A stretch of DNA of 64,000 bases from Planktothricoides raciborskii GIHE-MW2 (GCF_040564635.1 NZ_CP159837.1:577001-641000); one strand, 5' to 3'; shown: positions 17,801 through 28,243, numbered from the stretch's first letter. Program-made: numbers and translations. The notes: generated by a model not told the origin, from the letters alone.

Positions 17801-18431
17801 TTTCTAATTCATCCCCAAACCACTCTAGTCTCACTGGCAACTCCGCTGCCACGGGAAAAATATCCACAATATCTCCCCGTCTACTCCATTGTCCTTCGGT
17901 TTCTACTAAAGTCACCCGGTCATATCCGAGTTTGACCAAAGTTTCATCCACGGTTTTTGATGACCAACTCATGCCTATCTGAAATGTTAGGCAATATTCA
18001 GCAAACTTTTCCACTGGGGGCAAGTGAGTTTGCAGCGATCGCTCAGTGCTGACAATGGCGATTTTTTTTGTCTGATTAGCATCCAGAGAATGCTTAACTT
18101 TCAACAAATCCGACAACACTTGCATTTGTCCCCAAGTCAACTCCTCGGACTCAAAAGACTCATAAGGAGAAGCTTCAGAAGTGGGATAAAAATGCACCGC
18201 ATCCCAACCCATTGCTTCCAGTTGGGTTGCCCAGCGCCCCGCTTCTTCCAAAGTAGCGGTAATTAAGAATAAATGTTGTTGCTGCTGTTGGGCTAAGGCT
18301 GAGGCTACCAAACCCTTGGGCAACCGACCGACTCCATTTAACTGAAGTTGGTGATGCCGTTGCAGTTTCGCCAGCAGTTCACTGGTGAGAGGCGATCGGG
18401 CGATCGCCCGAATAATCGAAGAAAATTGCAT
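14892..18431 (-). CDS. mfd: Transcription-repair coupling factor Mfd
   Basis: Mfd removes RNA polymerase stalled at DNA lesions and recruits UvrA. The 1179-residue protein has all the expected parts in order: a UvrB-like N-terminal region ([29 protein letters not shown]), the RNA-polymerase-interacting CarD-like domain ([17 protein letters not shown], about residue 510), the RecG-like helicase with Walker [13 protein letters not shown] (about residue 655), [12 protein letters not shown] and [10 protein letters not shown], the second helicase half (LRGRVGRSG), and the C-terminal TRCF domain. It has full length and no damage. It stands alone and marks the left edge of the conserved backbone before the biosynthetic island. 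Confidence 0.97.
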   Translation of the reverse strand: MQFSSIIRAIARSPLTSELLAKLQRHHQLQLNGVGRLPKGLVASALAQQQQQHLFLITATLEEAGRWATQLEAMGWDAVHFYPTSEASPYESFESEELTWGQMQVLSDLLKVKHSLDANQTKKIAIVSTERSLQTHLPPVEKFAEYCLTFQIGMSWSSKTVDETLVKLGYDRVTLVETEGQWSRRGDIVDIFPVAAELPVRLEWFGDELEKMREFDPSSQRSLDKIDQLILTPTSFSTIILGNLPPDFPVTTWEPDLENVKTLKTLNQLPRGRSLLGLAFPQPASLLDYLPENTLVALDEPEQCAAHSDRWLDHVEEHWQIQNQALKNIGQLPSELASQITSKIPKIHRYFSESLADTQRRNILYLSELEKDLKNAEIPAINLASRPVPVLPHQFAKLAGMVRDEISRQFAVFLVSAQPSRSVSLLQEHDCPGQFIPNPCDYRAIEKLIDTQRIPVGLKYSGLAEMAGFILPTFRLVVITDREFYGQHTLATSTYVRKRRQATSKQVDPNKLRPGDYVVHRNHGIGKFLKLETLENREYLVVKYADGLLRVPVDQMGSLSRFRTTENKEPQLNKLTGKAWENTRNKVRKSIKKLAVDLLQLYAKRSEQKGFAYPPDMPWQGELEDSFAYQPTPDQLKAIQDVKRDLESDRPMDRLVCGDVGFGKTEVAIRAIFKAVTAGKQVVMLAPTTILTQQHYHTLKERFAPYPIYVGLLNRFRSDAEKRDILERLKTGQLDVIVGTQQLLSKSVKFRDLGLLVIDEEQRFGVNQKEKIKSLKTEVDVLTLSATPIPRTLYMSLSGIREMSLIMTPPPSRRPIQTHLSPYNAESVRSAIRQELDRGGQIFYVVPRIEGIEEVGARLKQMVPSAKIAIAHGQMEAEELESIMLSFSAGEADILVCTTIIESGLDITRVNTILIEDAHRFGLAQLYQLRGRVGRSGIQAHAWMFYPESGIGSLTEAATKRLRAIQEFTQLGSGYQLAMRDMEIRGVGNLLGAEQSGQVNVIGFDLYMEMLEEAIREIRGQEIPQVEDTEIKLPVMAFIPADYIQDLEQKISAYRALTSAESKKQLSLIAAEWSDRYGPIPPSAQQLFRVVELKQLAKRIGFSRIIPEGKQHVVLETPMLEPAWNLLKENLPKTVHARFVYSPGKVTVRGLGIFAIDQQLDYLIDWFSKMQEALPENAS

Positions 18432-20605
18432 AATTCTCGGAAATCTGAAATTTGACTAAAGGTCTTTGTTTATTCTGCATCTCTGCGGTCAAAATTTACA
18501 CCCAAAATTTAAACCACAGAGACACAGAGAACACCGAGAGAGTTTAAATGACCTGAGTTCGATGTTAAAAGGCTCAAAGTGATTAATACTAAGATTATTC
18601 TCAATAAATAGTGCTTATTGAGAATAATGATTCATGCTAAATAGTTCTCAAAACATTAATTTTTTGAAATGTATTTACTATTAAGTAATATTGATGTTTA
18701 ATTGACAATTAAGCTAAAAAAAACGGTTTTCAATTTCATTGTCATCGAATACATTTAGTAAATTTTAGATCATCAACGGTGATCGAGTTTGTTTTTAGAC
18801 CATTTTCAAGTTCATATTAGGCTGCAAACAGCATAAATTTTGAACATTTTCACAAAAATATATTCAGTTATCCCGATCGTAGGAGGAGGGTAAATGTCAA
18901 TAATCGGATTTTCTATCTAGTGAACATAATTTGTCAACACATACAAGCATAGCGTAATGTATTTAATAACTTATTTCCCCATTTTTCCGGAATAGAAAAT
19001 AGTTGTAAAATTAGTTTACGGGGCGACAAAATAAGCTACAAGACAGACTCCATAAGCCTCATAGCTCTTAGACATTGTTGATACTACTTAGCTTTATTGC
19101 GATTTAATTTCATTAATTAGGTGATTAAATCCATACAAACATCCTTGAAATTGACCCAAGACCATATAATCCGATATACAAACTACTATGTCTCCGTTCC
19201 GTTCTACCATTTTCTTTAGTCCGATCAATATATTTATGTATTACCTTTGATTTGTTGACCCTGAATTGTCGCCAAAAAGTAAGCAGTAACTATGAGTAAA
19301 AATAAATAAATCGTTAATTAGATTATTTTTCTATAAATCATATAATTTTTTTTGAATTGTTAAACATTTATTCAAAATAAAATTTTTGTTTATAGGCAGA
19401 AATAGCCAATTATAACCCCTCAAAATTTGTTAAGATAAACCATCCTTCTTTCGGTGCTACCCCGTTGATTTTACGTTTCCATTTACATACAAGCAAGGTT
19501 AAAGCTTATAAAAACGCGATTTTTTCTGGCATTAACACCTTTAATAAAAATAATAATATTGGGGCTAATTACAGATTATTTAATTACTAAAAAAAAATAT
19601 ATAGATTTTAAAATTATACAAATTCGTTATTTTTTTATCAAAAGTACACGACCAAGGATTCAAGGTAATTAGCGAGTTTGACAGAACAAAATTCTCTATC
19701 ACCTAATACACATATTTTTTTCAATTTTCAAAAAGTGGCATTACTTGAGACTTTTTGTTGCTCATCTATGTTACTTCTACCTAATTTAGGCAATAATTTA
19801 AAATGGATTGGAAATGCTATTTTATCCCAAATGATACTCAGCATAAATAAATTTATCCGACTCCAATTAGTTCTAGCAATGGCTAGATAGATGATTTTTT
19901 ATTTTGTAAATTATCTTGCTTAATATATATTGATAAGCATTTTGTAATGATAAAAAATTTTTTTTAATTTGGTAATGAGAAAAATATTTGTATTCTTTTT
20001 ATTGTAATCTCAAATTTAATTGGTAACGGTATCCCATTAGCTAACCTTTCTAAATTCACATTTTTAATTGACTGTAAGATGTTCACCAAAATTTGGAAAA
20101 ACAGGTATTATGCTAGACTCAATTGACTTTTTAAGTGCTTTTGATAGAATAAAGGTATCATTTTGATTAAATAGGTCTTATTAAAAATACTTGACCGACT
20201 TTTTTTTACCATAAATCGTTGTTGACACTGTCTTGCTTTCAGCCTTATTTGTCGCACCGTCAGTAAAATTAGATAATCGATGAGACTGGCATAAGAGGAT
20301 GTTTTAAAAGTCAAAGTTAGTAAATTAGGACTTACGGCACAAATAGGTAGCGGGCGTAGCCCATGCCCAGCCACGCGACAATTCAAATCAAACCAAGCAC
20401 ATAGGAAAGGAATACTTGGCTTGGTCGTTTGAGTTGCTGAATTAAATAATTAGACAACAAATTATGCTTGATTTGATAATTTGTCCAGTTTGATAGGCTA
20501 AATTCTTTAATCTAATCCAAACCAATATTGCACAAGCAATATGATTTTTTTGAAGCCTAGCTTTACGACATTGACAAGAGTCAATGCCAGTTATTTGTTT
20601 AATCA
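18432..20605. other. 2.2-kb AT-rich stretch without a supportable gene
   Basis: Only short frames occur (for example 19678-19890, TTG start, and 20108-20386), with no ribosome binding site, family motif or normal composition. At 18515-18545 there is a CACAGAGACACAGAGAACAC dispersed repeat. ACCTGAGTTCGAT (18551-18563) matches the MITE end at 43080. TAGGACTTACG near 20325 resembles CAGGACTTACG near 43222. A GC-rich palindromic scrap lies at 20347-20380. I think it is eroded mobile DNA. Confidence 0.6.
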
Positions 20606-22387
20606 TTAACATTCAACAGTTGTGAAACTTGCATATCGACCACCGGCAAGAATGAGATCGTTATGAGTGCCAGTTTCTACGACTTTACCTTTCTCTAAAA
20701 CAACGATTAAATCAGCATTCTGGATTGTAGACAGTCGATGGGCAATAATTAAGCTAGTACGCTTCTCTAACATGGTCGCTACAGATTGTTGAATCATGCG
20801 CTCTGACTCGGTATCAAGAGCCGAAGTTGCTTCATCAAGAATTACAAACTCAGGGTTTTTGAGTAGAACTCTAGCAATAGCAATACGCTGTTTTTGTCCC
20901 CCAGATAGTTTGACTCCTCGCTCACCAATAATTGAATTGTATCCATTGGGTAATTCCATAATAAAGTCATGAGCATAGGCTGCTTTGGCAGCAGCTTCAA
21001 TTTCCTCATCGCTTGCGTCTAGTTTACCGTAAGCAATGTTATCTCGCACCGTACCATAAAGAAGTAAATTTTCTTGGGAAACAATTCCAATATGCTCTCG
21101 TAGAGACTTCAAAGAGATATCTCGTAAATCATAATCATCAATTAAAACTCGACCTTTTTGAGGATCGTAAAAACGAGCTGCAAGTTTAGCGATCGTACTT
21201 TTTCCTGCGCCTGAAGATCCCACTAAAGCCACTTTCATCCCAGGTTGAATATCTAAGTTTAGGCTATGGATAATCGTTTGATTGGCTTCATAGCCAAATT
21301 CAATTCCTTCAAATTTCAGGCGTCCTCGTACTAATTTGAGATTAATGGCATCCTCTTTTTCCTTAATCTCTGGTTCTAAAGCTAACACTTCAAAAATTCG
21401 TTCTGCTCCCACCATTGCTTTTTGGATGATATCGATCAATCCATTAAAACGTTCAAAAGGCTTGGTTATTATATTAACATACATTAAAAATGTTGTTAAT
21501 TCTCCTATTGTTAACCTTCCCAGCATGACTTCCCAAGATCCGAAAACTAACACCAGGATACTAGAAAGATTATTCAAGATGTTCAAAATTGGTGAGACTA
21601 ATGACCAGCGACGAATAGCTCGGAGATTACTATCCATATAGTTATGGCTACACTCAGCAAAACGGTCTATTTCATACTTCTCATTTCCAAAGGATTTGAT
21701 CGCTTGAATAGTAGAAATAGTATCTTGCAGAATATTACTAACTTCCGCCGCTTGAGTTTCGAGTTCTCGGTAAGCAACTTCTAGCTTGTTTTTACTTAGC
21801 CGCATGATATAGACAATTAATGGCCATGTAACAATCACTAAAATTGCTAGTTGCCAATCCATAGTTAGCATATAAACTATTAATACTAAAATGGAAGCAA
21901 TGTCTATGACCAGTTCAGCCAGATGTGAGGAGAATAAATTTCCAACCGCATCAACATCTCGCACTAAGTAACTCATCAAATTCCCAGTTCGATTGTGGAC
22001 AAAAAAGCCCGTGGATAAATTTTGAATATGATTGTATAAGTCTGTGCGAATGCTATTGATTACTTTTTGGGCAAAAAAATTAATCAAATACACGCGCAAT
22101 GAATTAAAAAGTCCAAACAAGACGTAAAAACATAGAATACCTACGGCTAGTAAAGGTAATAATTGAAATTGTTTCTGCGGAATGAGAACATCAATGGCAT
22201 AGCGACTTACTTGGGGAATCAAAAACTTGAGAAATGCAAAAATAAATGCACTCATAATAGCCATCATAAACGGGGTTTTATGCCTAATACCATATTCAAA
22301 TAGCTGCTGATATGAAGTTTTGCGTTCCACTAAATTTAGACTGTCTGTCTGACGATTATTCATCAAAGTAATAGGGGTAACTTGCAT
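20606..22387 (-). CDS. ABC exporter, fused membrane and ATPase domains
   Basis: A 593-residue type IV (MsbA-like) half-transporter that works as a homodimer exporting lipids or amphiphilic compounds. About six membrane helices cover residues 35-330, then the nucleotide-binding domain has Walker A LVGSSGAGKST (about residue 390), signature LSGGQKQRIA, Walker B FVILDEATSALD and the H-loop IAHRLST. Its position as the last gene of the cluster, in the same direction, suggests it exports the cluster product. A 557-bp gap containing an IS66 remnant separates it from the glycosyltransferases, so it may have its own promoter. Confidence 0.92.
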   Translation of the reverse strand: MQVTPITLMNNRQTDSLNLVERKTSYQQLFEYGIRHKTPFMMAIMSAFIFAFLKFLIPQVSRYAIDVLIPQKQFQLLPLLAVGILCFYVLFGLFNSLRVYLINFFAQKVINSIRTDLYNHIQNLSTGFFVHNRTGNLMSYLVRDVDAVGNLFSSHLAELVIDIASILVLIVYMLTMDWQLAILVIVTWPLIVYIMRLSKNKLEVAYRELETQAAEVSNILQDTISTIQAIKSFGNEKYEIDRFAECSHNYMDSNLRAIRRWSLVSPILNILNNLSSILVLVFGSWEVMLGRLTIGELTTFLMYVNIITKPFERFNGLIDIIQKAMVGAERIFEVLALEPEIKEKEDAINLKLVRGRLKFEGIEFGYEANQTIIHSLNLDIQPGMKVALVGSSGAGKSTIAKLAARFYDPQKGRVLIDDYDLRDISLKSLREHIGIVSQENLLLYGTVRDNIAYGKLDASDEEIEAAAKAAYAHDFIMELPNGYNSIIGERGVKLSGGQKQRIAIARVLLKNPEFVILDEATSALDTESERMIQQSVATMLEKRTSLIIAHRLSTIQNADLIVVLEKGKVVETGTHNDLILAGGRYASFTTVEC

Positions 22388-22546
22388 ACAAAACCTTGAG
22401 AAACTGGATGAACTTACACTTGACCAATATTATATGGTATGAAGTAGTGTTTCAGGCGAGATTGCCTCTCCTATTAATCAACTTGAGTAGAAGGGCGCTA
22501 CTGTTAGCATTACTACAGCATATGTCAATAATATATCACAATCAAA

Positions 22547-22736
22547 CCCACATTCCGCACTTCAACTTGACGAAAACCCTTGGGCAGTTAAAGGTATCAA
22601 AAAATGGTTGTGGGTGATGACCAATCCTCAATTCTGTTTGTTCCATGCTGGTGATACTCGCTCTCGTGCCGATTTAGAAAGCATTTTAGGCAATAAGTAT
22701 CGTGGTGTTATCAGCAGGGCGTGCAATAACTTTTAA
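22547..22736 (+). pseudogene. IS66-family transposase fragment
   Basis: From about 22566 the plus strand reads LDENPWAVKGIKKWLWVM, then FCLFHAGDTRSRADLESILG and NKYRGVIS, the catalytic-core signature of IS66 transposases (first Asp of the DDE triad in LDE, RSRAxLExxLG). The frame is cut after about 55 codons at a TAA (22734-22736). Just left of the homology is CCCACATTCCGCACTTC (22547-22563), the terminal sequence of the 10.5-kb element, so one mobile element may have broken another. No intact IS66 gene is present. Confidence 0.75.
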
Positions 22737-22944
22737 CCGCAAGAACAATGGAAAAAATTCTTGCCCACGCCCAACAACTAATCTATACCCTTTGGTAGGT
22801 TTAAAGTTTCCAGTTTCTGTCTCCTGGTATTACCTCAAGCGAGATAATGGCAGGCTCTAAAAACGGTTTATTCTTTCTACCAAGCCTCTCAAAGCCAGCA
22901 CTATCAATTACCCTATTCCCTTTTGCCTTTTATAACAACAATTT

Positions 22945-24252
22945 TCAAGGCCTATCTACTGAATTATATGAATTTTTGTCTTGACTGATGACTTCTTGAA
23001 AAAAAGGATCTAAATCAGAAGTTAAGATCGAGTATAAATTTTTTAAATTTAAAAACCTCGTCATTTGGTGGTGAGAAGGATAGGTAGTATTTTTAAATTC
23101 TTGGAATCTGGCTAGTGCAAATTGCCAAATCCTATTAGCACGAATATCCCAAGTAAAATTCTGTACATCTTGAAAAGCTCGTTCAGCAATAGTAGTTGCT
23201 AAATGTGAATTTTCAAACAAATCAACTATCGCTTTTTGGAAAGAAATAGGATTGTCTGGATCTGCCAAGACTGCATTTTCTCTATCTCGCAATACGGTCA
23301 TAATATTTGGTAAAGCGGAAGCAACGATGGGTTTACCAACCGCCATATACTCAAAAAGTTTGAGCGGACTTGTAACTTCAGCTAAATTCCAAGATTGGCT
23401 AGTGGGCAAAATCAGAATATCTGCTGCATATAGGTATGGGACTAATTCAGATTGAGGTAAGTGACCGATAAGGGACACATTTAATAAGCCTTCTTTTTGA
23501 AGATTCTTTTTAACTCGATTAACATCAGTTGACCATCCTCCAAGTAATAAAAATTGGCAGTCTGGCATGAGACGAGCTAGGTTTAAAATTGTGGGAATTC
23601 CTTTAGAGTCATACAAATGACCGGAGTAAAGGATGATTTTTGCTTCTGTTGCCAGAGAGAGATTCTGCCGAGCCAAATTTTTGTCTAGAACAGGCAGAAA
23701 ACTGTTTAAGTCTACACCACTGTGAGCCATCAATAACTTGTCAGTATCTAAACCAAGCTGAATATAGTTTTCTGCTAATTGGGATGAGATAGTCACAACA
23801 CCAATTAAGTTTCGATCTTTCAATAATTTGGCTCGCAAAGAATCTTTTTCGATCGGTTCGTGGCATTCCCAAATAACGGGTTTACCGATTTTAAGCAGTA
23901 ATTCCACAATTTCAGATGTGCGAGTATAAACTAACGAATCTTCTTTAAAAAGACTATAGATAACAGCCAGCTTATAATACAGTACATTTCTATAGTTTTG
24001 AGGAAGCAGCAACTGGGATTGGAGGTGTACTGGTAAGCGGACTAACTTATAGCATTCTTTGAGTCCGTACCAGTCCTGGAACTCAGCATCCATTCCTTGA
24101 CCCATTGACAAAAGATCGCCGCTGGTGACTAATTCAAAATCTTTGATTTTTCGTGAAAAAGCTTGCGCCATTTTCGCAATTTGTACTGTGTGAGCCCATT
24201 GTGAAGGTAAGTTTCCTGGAGATAAATAGATGAGTGATTTTGAAAAAGCCAT
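22945..24252 (-). CDS. GT4-type glycosyltransferase
   Basis: A 435-residue GT-B fold enzyme. The N-terminal domain opens with SLIYLSPGNLPSQWAHTVQ. The C-terminal domain has ILYSGHLYDSKGIPTILNLA (phosphate-binding region), LLLGGW, LPQSELVPYLYAADILILPT and the donor-binding acidic motif SPLKLFEYMAVGKPIVAS, all typical of glycosyltransferase group 1. It presumably transfers a sugar from a nucleotide donor to the cluster product or to a surface glycan; the substrate cannot be read. It ends the main co-directional run; the GT8-like gene lies 23 bp upstream. Confidence 0.88.
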   Translation of the reverse strand: MAFSKSLIYLSPGNLPSQWAHTVQIAKMAQAFSRKIKDFELVTSGDLLSMGQGMDAEFQDWYGLKECYKLVRLPVHLQSQLLLPQNYRNVLYYKLAVIYSLFKEDSLVYTRTSEIVELLLKIGKPVIWECHEPIEKDSLRAKLLKDRNLIGVVTISSQLAENYIQLGLDTDKLLMAHSGVDLNSFLPVLDKNLARQNLSLATEAKIILYSGHLYDSKGIPTILNLARLMPDCQFLLLGGWSTDVNRVKKNLQKEGLLNVSLIGHLPQSELVPYLYAADILILPTSQSWNLAEVTSPLKLFEYMAVGKPIVASALPNIMTVLRDRENAVLADPDNPISFQKAIVDLFENSHLATTIAERAFQDVQNFTWDIRANRIWQFALARFQEFKNTTYPSHHQMTRFLNLKNLYSILTSDLDPFFQEVISQDKNSYNSVDRP

Positions 24253-24275
24253 TCGTTAAGTATTTTGGATTTTTG

Positions 24276-25127
24276 TTAATTTAGGATTGTTTTGCTGGGA
24301 GGAAGGTATGAGCGCAGATATCCAAGAGCTTGGTGAGTAGCATCGGGCATAAACTTCTCTGCGGCTTGACGGAAAATATTCCACTTGGAGGTGACAGAAT
24401 GATAAGAGTGAACGATCCTAATGTCTTTTTCCTCTAACATTGTAGCATCGATTTGGTTTAACTCAAGAGGCCAAGAATCGGTGAGCAAATCAAGTGGATA
24501 ATTATATTGACGTGGAAGATGAACAATCTCTGTTTTCGTTTTTTGGATAGCTCTGCACAAAGCCAGTTGGTCTTGCTGCTGAAAAACTCTCCATTCTTGT
24601 TTCCATGTGTCAAAGAGAGTTTGAGTCTGGAGACCTTTTTTCCAAAGGATCACGCCTCCATTATATTGAATAGAATCAGGAAAGCAGATTTTTAGGGTAT
24701 AGTCAATCTCTTGTTGTGCAATATGTTTGCATTGAGAAACTTGAGGGAATCTATCTGGTGAAATGAGGATATCTCCCAACTCTAACAAACTCCAAATTTT
24801 GTCAATCGGTTTGACTGGAAGAACATCTGCATCTAAATACAAGGTTTCATCAAACAAGCTTAAATCATTTAAACTAATTTTCAGCCATCTTGAAACTATG
24901 GCATTCTCAAGTCTCTCTTCTTCAGAAACAGCAATGGATTTGATAAAAATATTAATTTTGGCTAACTGCGCTTGCAGTTGAGGACAGTCTAGATTGGATA
25001 AGATGACTATCTCTACGTCAGGGGATACCTGATGCAGCGCACAAGCACTAATAACCGCTAATTCTAAATAAGACCAAGCGTCAATCGCGCAATAGATGAC
25101 ACCTCGTCTGGGTTTGGTGATGTTCAT
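24276..25127 (-). CDS. GT8-like glycosyltransferase
   Basis: A 283-residue GT-A enzyme. RGVIYCAIDAWSYLELAVIS is the donor-binding start, LFDETLYLDADVLPVKPI contains the DxD metal site, IQYNGGVILWKK and QQQDQLALCRAI are typical of retaining GT8 / nucleotide-diphospho-sugar transferases, and HLPRQYNYP lies in the C-terminal part. There is no membrane segment. It is the middle of three consecutive glycosyltransferase genes (23 and 54 bp gaps), so these are almost certainly co-transcribed and may build a short glycan together. Confidence 0.82.
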   Translation of the reverse strand: MNITKPRRGVIYCAIDAWSYLELAVISACALHQVSPDVEIVILSNLDCPQLQAQLAKINIFIKSIAVSEEERLENAIVSRWLKISLNDLSLFDETLYLDADVLPVKPIDKIWSLLELGDILISPDRFPQVSQCKHIAQQEIDYTLKICFPDSIQYNGGVILWKKGLQTQTLFDTWKQEWRVFQQQDQLALCRAIQKTKTEIVHLPRQYNYPLDLLTDSWPLELNQIDATMLEEKDIRIVHSYHSVTSKWNIFRQAAEKFMPDATHQALGYLRSYLPPSKTILN

Positions 25128-25181
25128 AAATTAGTTTTAGTGATAGTTGAATTGATTCAACAATAATTACCTGTAATATTT

Positions 25182-26696
25182 TTAGCTTTGAAGATAACGG
25201 GGTTGATACAATGCTAAACCAAGGACATCTAGGATTCTGATCGACCAGTAAATCGCAGCAGCAAATAAAATGCTATGTTCTGGAATTGTTCCGGAGATGG
25301 AAACTCGAAGAATACCGATGAATAATAGAATTAAAAGGACAATATGCCATCGACAATAGCGAAGATAGGATTGATGTTGAGCAGTCTTTCGAGTGACTAT
25401 ATATTTAGGTTTTTTATCTTTCCCATTCACAATGGCAACCCAAATCATTTTCAGATTAGCAAACAGCAAAGCAAATTCCAAAGTTTTGTGCTTCCAAGCA
25501 AAAACCACGTTTCCTTTGAGGACAGATAACTCAAAAAGAGCGATAAATGCGATCGCCATAAAGGTAATTGGCGGTACACTCAAAAACATTGGTTCTCCAA
25601 CTATTAAAGAAATGGCAATGGTCACATTGAAGAGAAATACTGATGTGGGATAGAGTAGTTCTTTGATTCCTTTTGTACAAAAAGCTAGGCGTTGCTTCAG
25701 ACTTAGCCCTGACAAATCGGCAAAAAACACTAATCGCAAGGCATCTAAAGACCAAACAGAACGTTGCTTCAAGAAGTTTTCCAGATCATTCACAGGTGCT
25801 TGAGTCGAGACACCCACTACATCAAGTGCTTGGGAAGTCCAACCTTTTTGGAGAATATGAACGGTTGTCGTTACATCTTCGACTATATTCCAAGCATCAA
25901 ATCCGCCTGCATCTACCAGTGCTTGCTGACGATAAACAACTCCCGATCCTAACGAAAATACACCACCTAGAGTAATCTTTCCTGGTAAAACATAAGATTG
26001 TAAAAAGACTTCCTGGGTATCAAATGGATCGGATTCATCTATCAGTTTTGTTTCTTTATAAGTTTGCACTAAACCTACAGTAGGTTCATCGATTAAATAG
26101 GTCATACATTTTCTAAGAAACTGACTATCTCCGACACAATCATCACAATCTCGCGTTTCTATATATTCTATCTGGGGGAAACGATGGTAAACCTCCTGCC
26201 AAGCTGCATTGAGGGCGCCAGCTTTTCCTTCTCCTTGACGAGCAGGAGAGCTTTTAGGGGGTGGTAAAATGTGATAACAGGAGAGTTGTGGATAGGCAGA
26301 CTGCACGACAGTTATCAATGTGGCAATATCTTCTCGGTGAGCATCATTAGCAATGAACAGCTTGATCTTATCAAGAGGATAATCCTGTTGGATTACGCTG
26401 TCTAGGGTCACTTTCAACAAATTAATATCTTCGTTATAAATAGGAATAATAATGGCGACTTCTGGAGTGTCAGGACTTAATTGATCTACTCTTATGGGAT
26501 TGCTGCTATGAAGATTGACGATGATAAAATAAGTAAAAAATATCGCGCCAATAACCACTGCAAATGCACAAAGATAGGCGAATATGGCATAGTGAAAGTT
26601 GAGATGAGACAGGAGTGAACAGGAGGCTGAAACCAGCAATACGATCGCCGATGTTCCCGCAATTTTGAGCATTATATTATAGGATGAATTGTTCAT
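25182..26696 (-). CDS. Membrane GT2 glycosyltransferase
   Basis: A 504-residue processive-type family 2 glycosyltransferase. Two N-terminal membrane helices (residues 8-60) are followed by the cytosolic domain: VAIIIPIYNEDINLLKVTLD, KLFIANDAH, the DCDD metal site (ETRDCDDCVGDSQFL), IVEDVTTTVHILQKGW (the E-D catalytic base region) and KQRSVWSLDALR, a variant of the Q-x-x-RW acceptor motif. Three or more C-terminal membrane helices follow. The layout is that of cellulose/hyaluronan-synthase-like or glycolipid-forming enzymes. The neighbouring genes suggest a glycosylated lipid or polyketide. Confidence 0.88.
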   Translation of the reverse strand: MNNSSYNIMLKIAGTSAIVLLVSASCSLLSHLNFHYAIFAYLCAFAVVIGAIFFTYFIIVNLHSSNPIRVDQLSPDTPEVAIIIPIYNEDINLLKVTLDSVIQQDYPLDKIKLFIANDAHREDIATLITVVQSAYPQLSCYHILPPPKSSPARQGEGKAGALNAAWQEVYHRFPQIEYIETRDCDDCVGDSQFLRKCMTYLIDEPTVGLVQTYKETKLIDESDPFDTQEVFLQSYVLPGKITLGGVFSLGSGVVYRQQALVDAGGFDAWNIVEDVTTTVHILQKGWTSQALDVVGVSTQAPVNDLENFLKQRSVWSLDALRLVFFADLSGLSLKQRLAFCTKGIKELLYPTSVFLFNVTIAISLIVGEPMFLSVPPITFMAIAFIALFELSVLKGNVVFAWKHKTLEFALLFANLKMIWVAIVNGKDKKPKYIVTRKTAQHQSYLRYCRWHIVLLILLFIGILRVSISGTIPEHSILFAAAIYWSIRILDVLGLALYQPRYLQS

Positions 26697-26735
26697 TTGA
26701 TGGCGATAAGGGTGATGAAATTTACCAAATATTCA

Positions 26736-27644
26736 TTATGTTAATTGTTTTGAGTTTTTATACCCATATAAATCGGCAAGAGATTGATTTATTTTACAAT
26801 TAATAGCTTGAATTTCTTCGGAACTCAAATACTCAACAAAACCCCCAACTGTTCCTTTTCGCGTCTTATAAGATTCTGGATCATTCTTATCAGTTGCTTT
26901 TAAACTGTATGAATTTGCCATTTCTGCTGTTTCCATCTGACGCATATTATCAAAGGAAGCATAGTTAACTGCTTCATCCAAAACTTCATACTTGATATTG
27001 GCGATGCCTAAAAACTCAATAATGCGACGAAGTTCTCCGTGAGGATTTTGGTGAATATCTTCATACCGAGTCAAAAGAAACTCTCGAGGCACATCTTTAT
27101 TTTTTGCCCAAATATTGTAGAAGTTAATAATGGTATCTATACTGCCCACTTCTTCATTCAAATAAGAGGATAAATCCCCCTCATAAGGGTTGAGTCTTTC
27201 CTGATAGTCTTGGAGGTGTGGAGTTTCTGTTAAAGAATTGAGCCAAAACTGAACTCTTTTCTTTTGTTCAAAATAAGTTGAAACAACTAAATCTCTAGGG
27301 TCTCTTACCAAAAAGATGACTTTTGTATTTTGGTAGTGTGTTTTAGTTTTCATTAACTCATTAGGCTTTTTCCAGTGGGGATCGTCGTCATGGGTAAACT
27401 GAATCTTTGGCAGTGAGGGATGTAATTTTGCTAAGGGAAATTTACTGTCTAGTAGAGTATCTAAAAGATTCGTGTTGGATATACCTAAATGACCCACGAT
27501 TGCCTGCCCTATCATTAACTTGAGCCAAGTACGCCCGCATTTAGGAAATGAAATGATATAAGTGTCTACAGTCGGATCTACAGTGAACATATCAAATGAA
27601 CGCTTTTGGGAGTGTTTTATCCAATTTTTCTGGCTATTTTCCAC
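26736..27644 (-). CDS. Sulfotransferase (PAPS-dependent)
   Basis: This enzyme transfers sulfate from PAPS to a hydroxyl or amine. It shows the 5'-phosphosulfate loop FPKCGRTWLK (residues 33-42), the 3'-phosphate motif LVRDPRDLVVSTYF (about residues 112-125), the catalytic-His candidate in IQFTHDDDPH, and a C-terminal RKGTVGGF, a variant of the RKGxxGDWK loop. Its length of 302 residues is normal for soluble sulfotransferases. The frame starts with GTG at 27644; an ATG 18 codons later is possible. It sits between the EctC-like and glycosyltransferase genes, consistent with late tailoring. No PAPS-synthesis gene is in the window. Confidence 0.9.
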   Translation of the reverse strand: MENSQKNWIKHSQKRSFDMFTVDPTVDTYIISFPKCGRTWLKLMIGQAIVGHLGISNTNLLDTLLDSKFPLAKLHPSLPKIQFTHDDDPHWKKPNELMKTKTHYQNTKVIFLVRDPRDLVVSTYFEQKKRVQFWLNSLTETPHLQDYQERLNPYEGDLSSYLNEEVGSIDTIINFYNIWAKNKDVPREFLLTRYEDIHQNPHGELRRIIEFLGIANIKYEVLDEAVNYASFDNMRQMETAEMANSYSLKATDKNDPESYKTRKGTVGGFVEYLSSEEIQAINCKINQSLADLYGYKNSKQLT

Positions 27645-27790
27645 TGTCGAAATGAAATCTGATAGCGGTAACCAGGAAGAAATCTGGTTTCTGTGAAGGG
27701 AGTCTCAAAAACGATTGTACCGATTCAATCAGAAACCCGATTTCTTGGGTCTTCCGGTTAATTAAATTAATAACCTATGACCTACCTAAT

Positions 27791-28174
27791 TTACATGGCA
27801 TAACTGGAACTGAACTCAGTTGATAATTTGTGAGATTCATGACCTTGAAGGGGTGGATTAAAAACACAAATCAGACGCATCTGAGTTTTGGCCCGCAAAT
27901 AATGCGCTTCCCGTCGATCCAGAGCATACATCGTCCCTGGTTCAATGGGGTAAACAATTCCATCAGATTGTACTTCGCCTTCTCCCTCAATGCAGTAACA
28001 AGCTTCTAAATGATTAGTGTATTCTAACAGAGATTCTGTTCCGGCATCAATTATGGTATCCGTCAGGGAATAGCCCATGCCATCTCTAGCTAACAAAAAT
28101 CTCCGACTTTGGCCATTACCCCAAGCAATATCTCGCTCAGAGTTAATAATTTCGCTTAATTTTCTGATAATCAT
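27791..28174 (-). CDS. Ectoine synthase (EctC)-like cyclase
   Basis: A 127-residue cupin matching ectoine synthase along its whole length: YTNHLEACYCIEGEGEV, PIEPGTMYALDRREAHYLRA and ICVFNPPLQGHE. The three iron ligands of EctC are conserved as Glu57, Tyr83 and His91. EctC closes N-gamma-acetyl-diaminobutyrate into the cyclic amidine ectoine with loss of water. EctA, EctB and EctD are all absent here, so ectoine itself is unlikely from this operon alone; the protein may close a similar amidine or lactam ring in the cluster product. A good ribosome binding site (TAGGAGATAA) precedes the ATG. It lies 69 bp after the Rieske gene. Confidence 0.88.
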   Translation of the reverse strand: MIIRKLSEIINSERDIAWGNGQSRRFLLARDGMGYSLTDTIIDAGTESLLEYTNHLEACYCIEGEGEVQSDGIVYPIEPGTMYALDRREAHYLRAKTQMRLICVFNPPLQGHESHKLSTEFSSSYAM

Positions 28175-28243
28175 ATGATTTATCTCCTAAAAAACGGCAC
28201 TGAAAATTAGCCTGTACTAGCAAGCTATGGTGTAGCTAATGGT

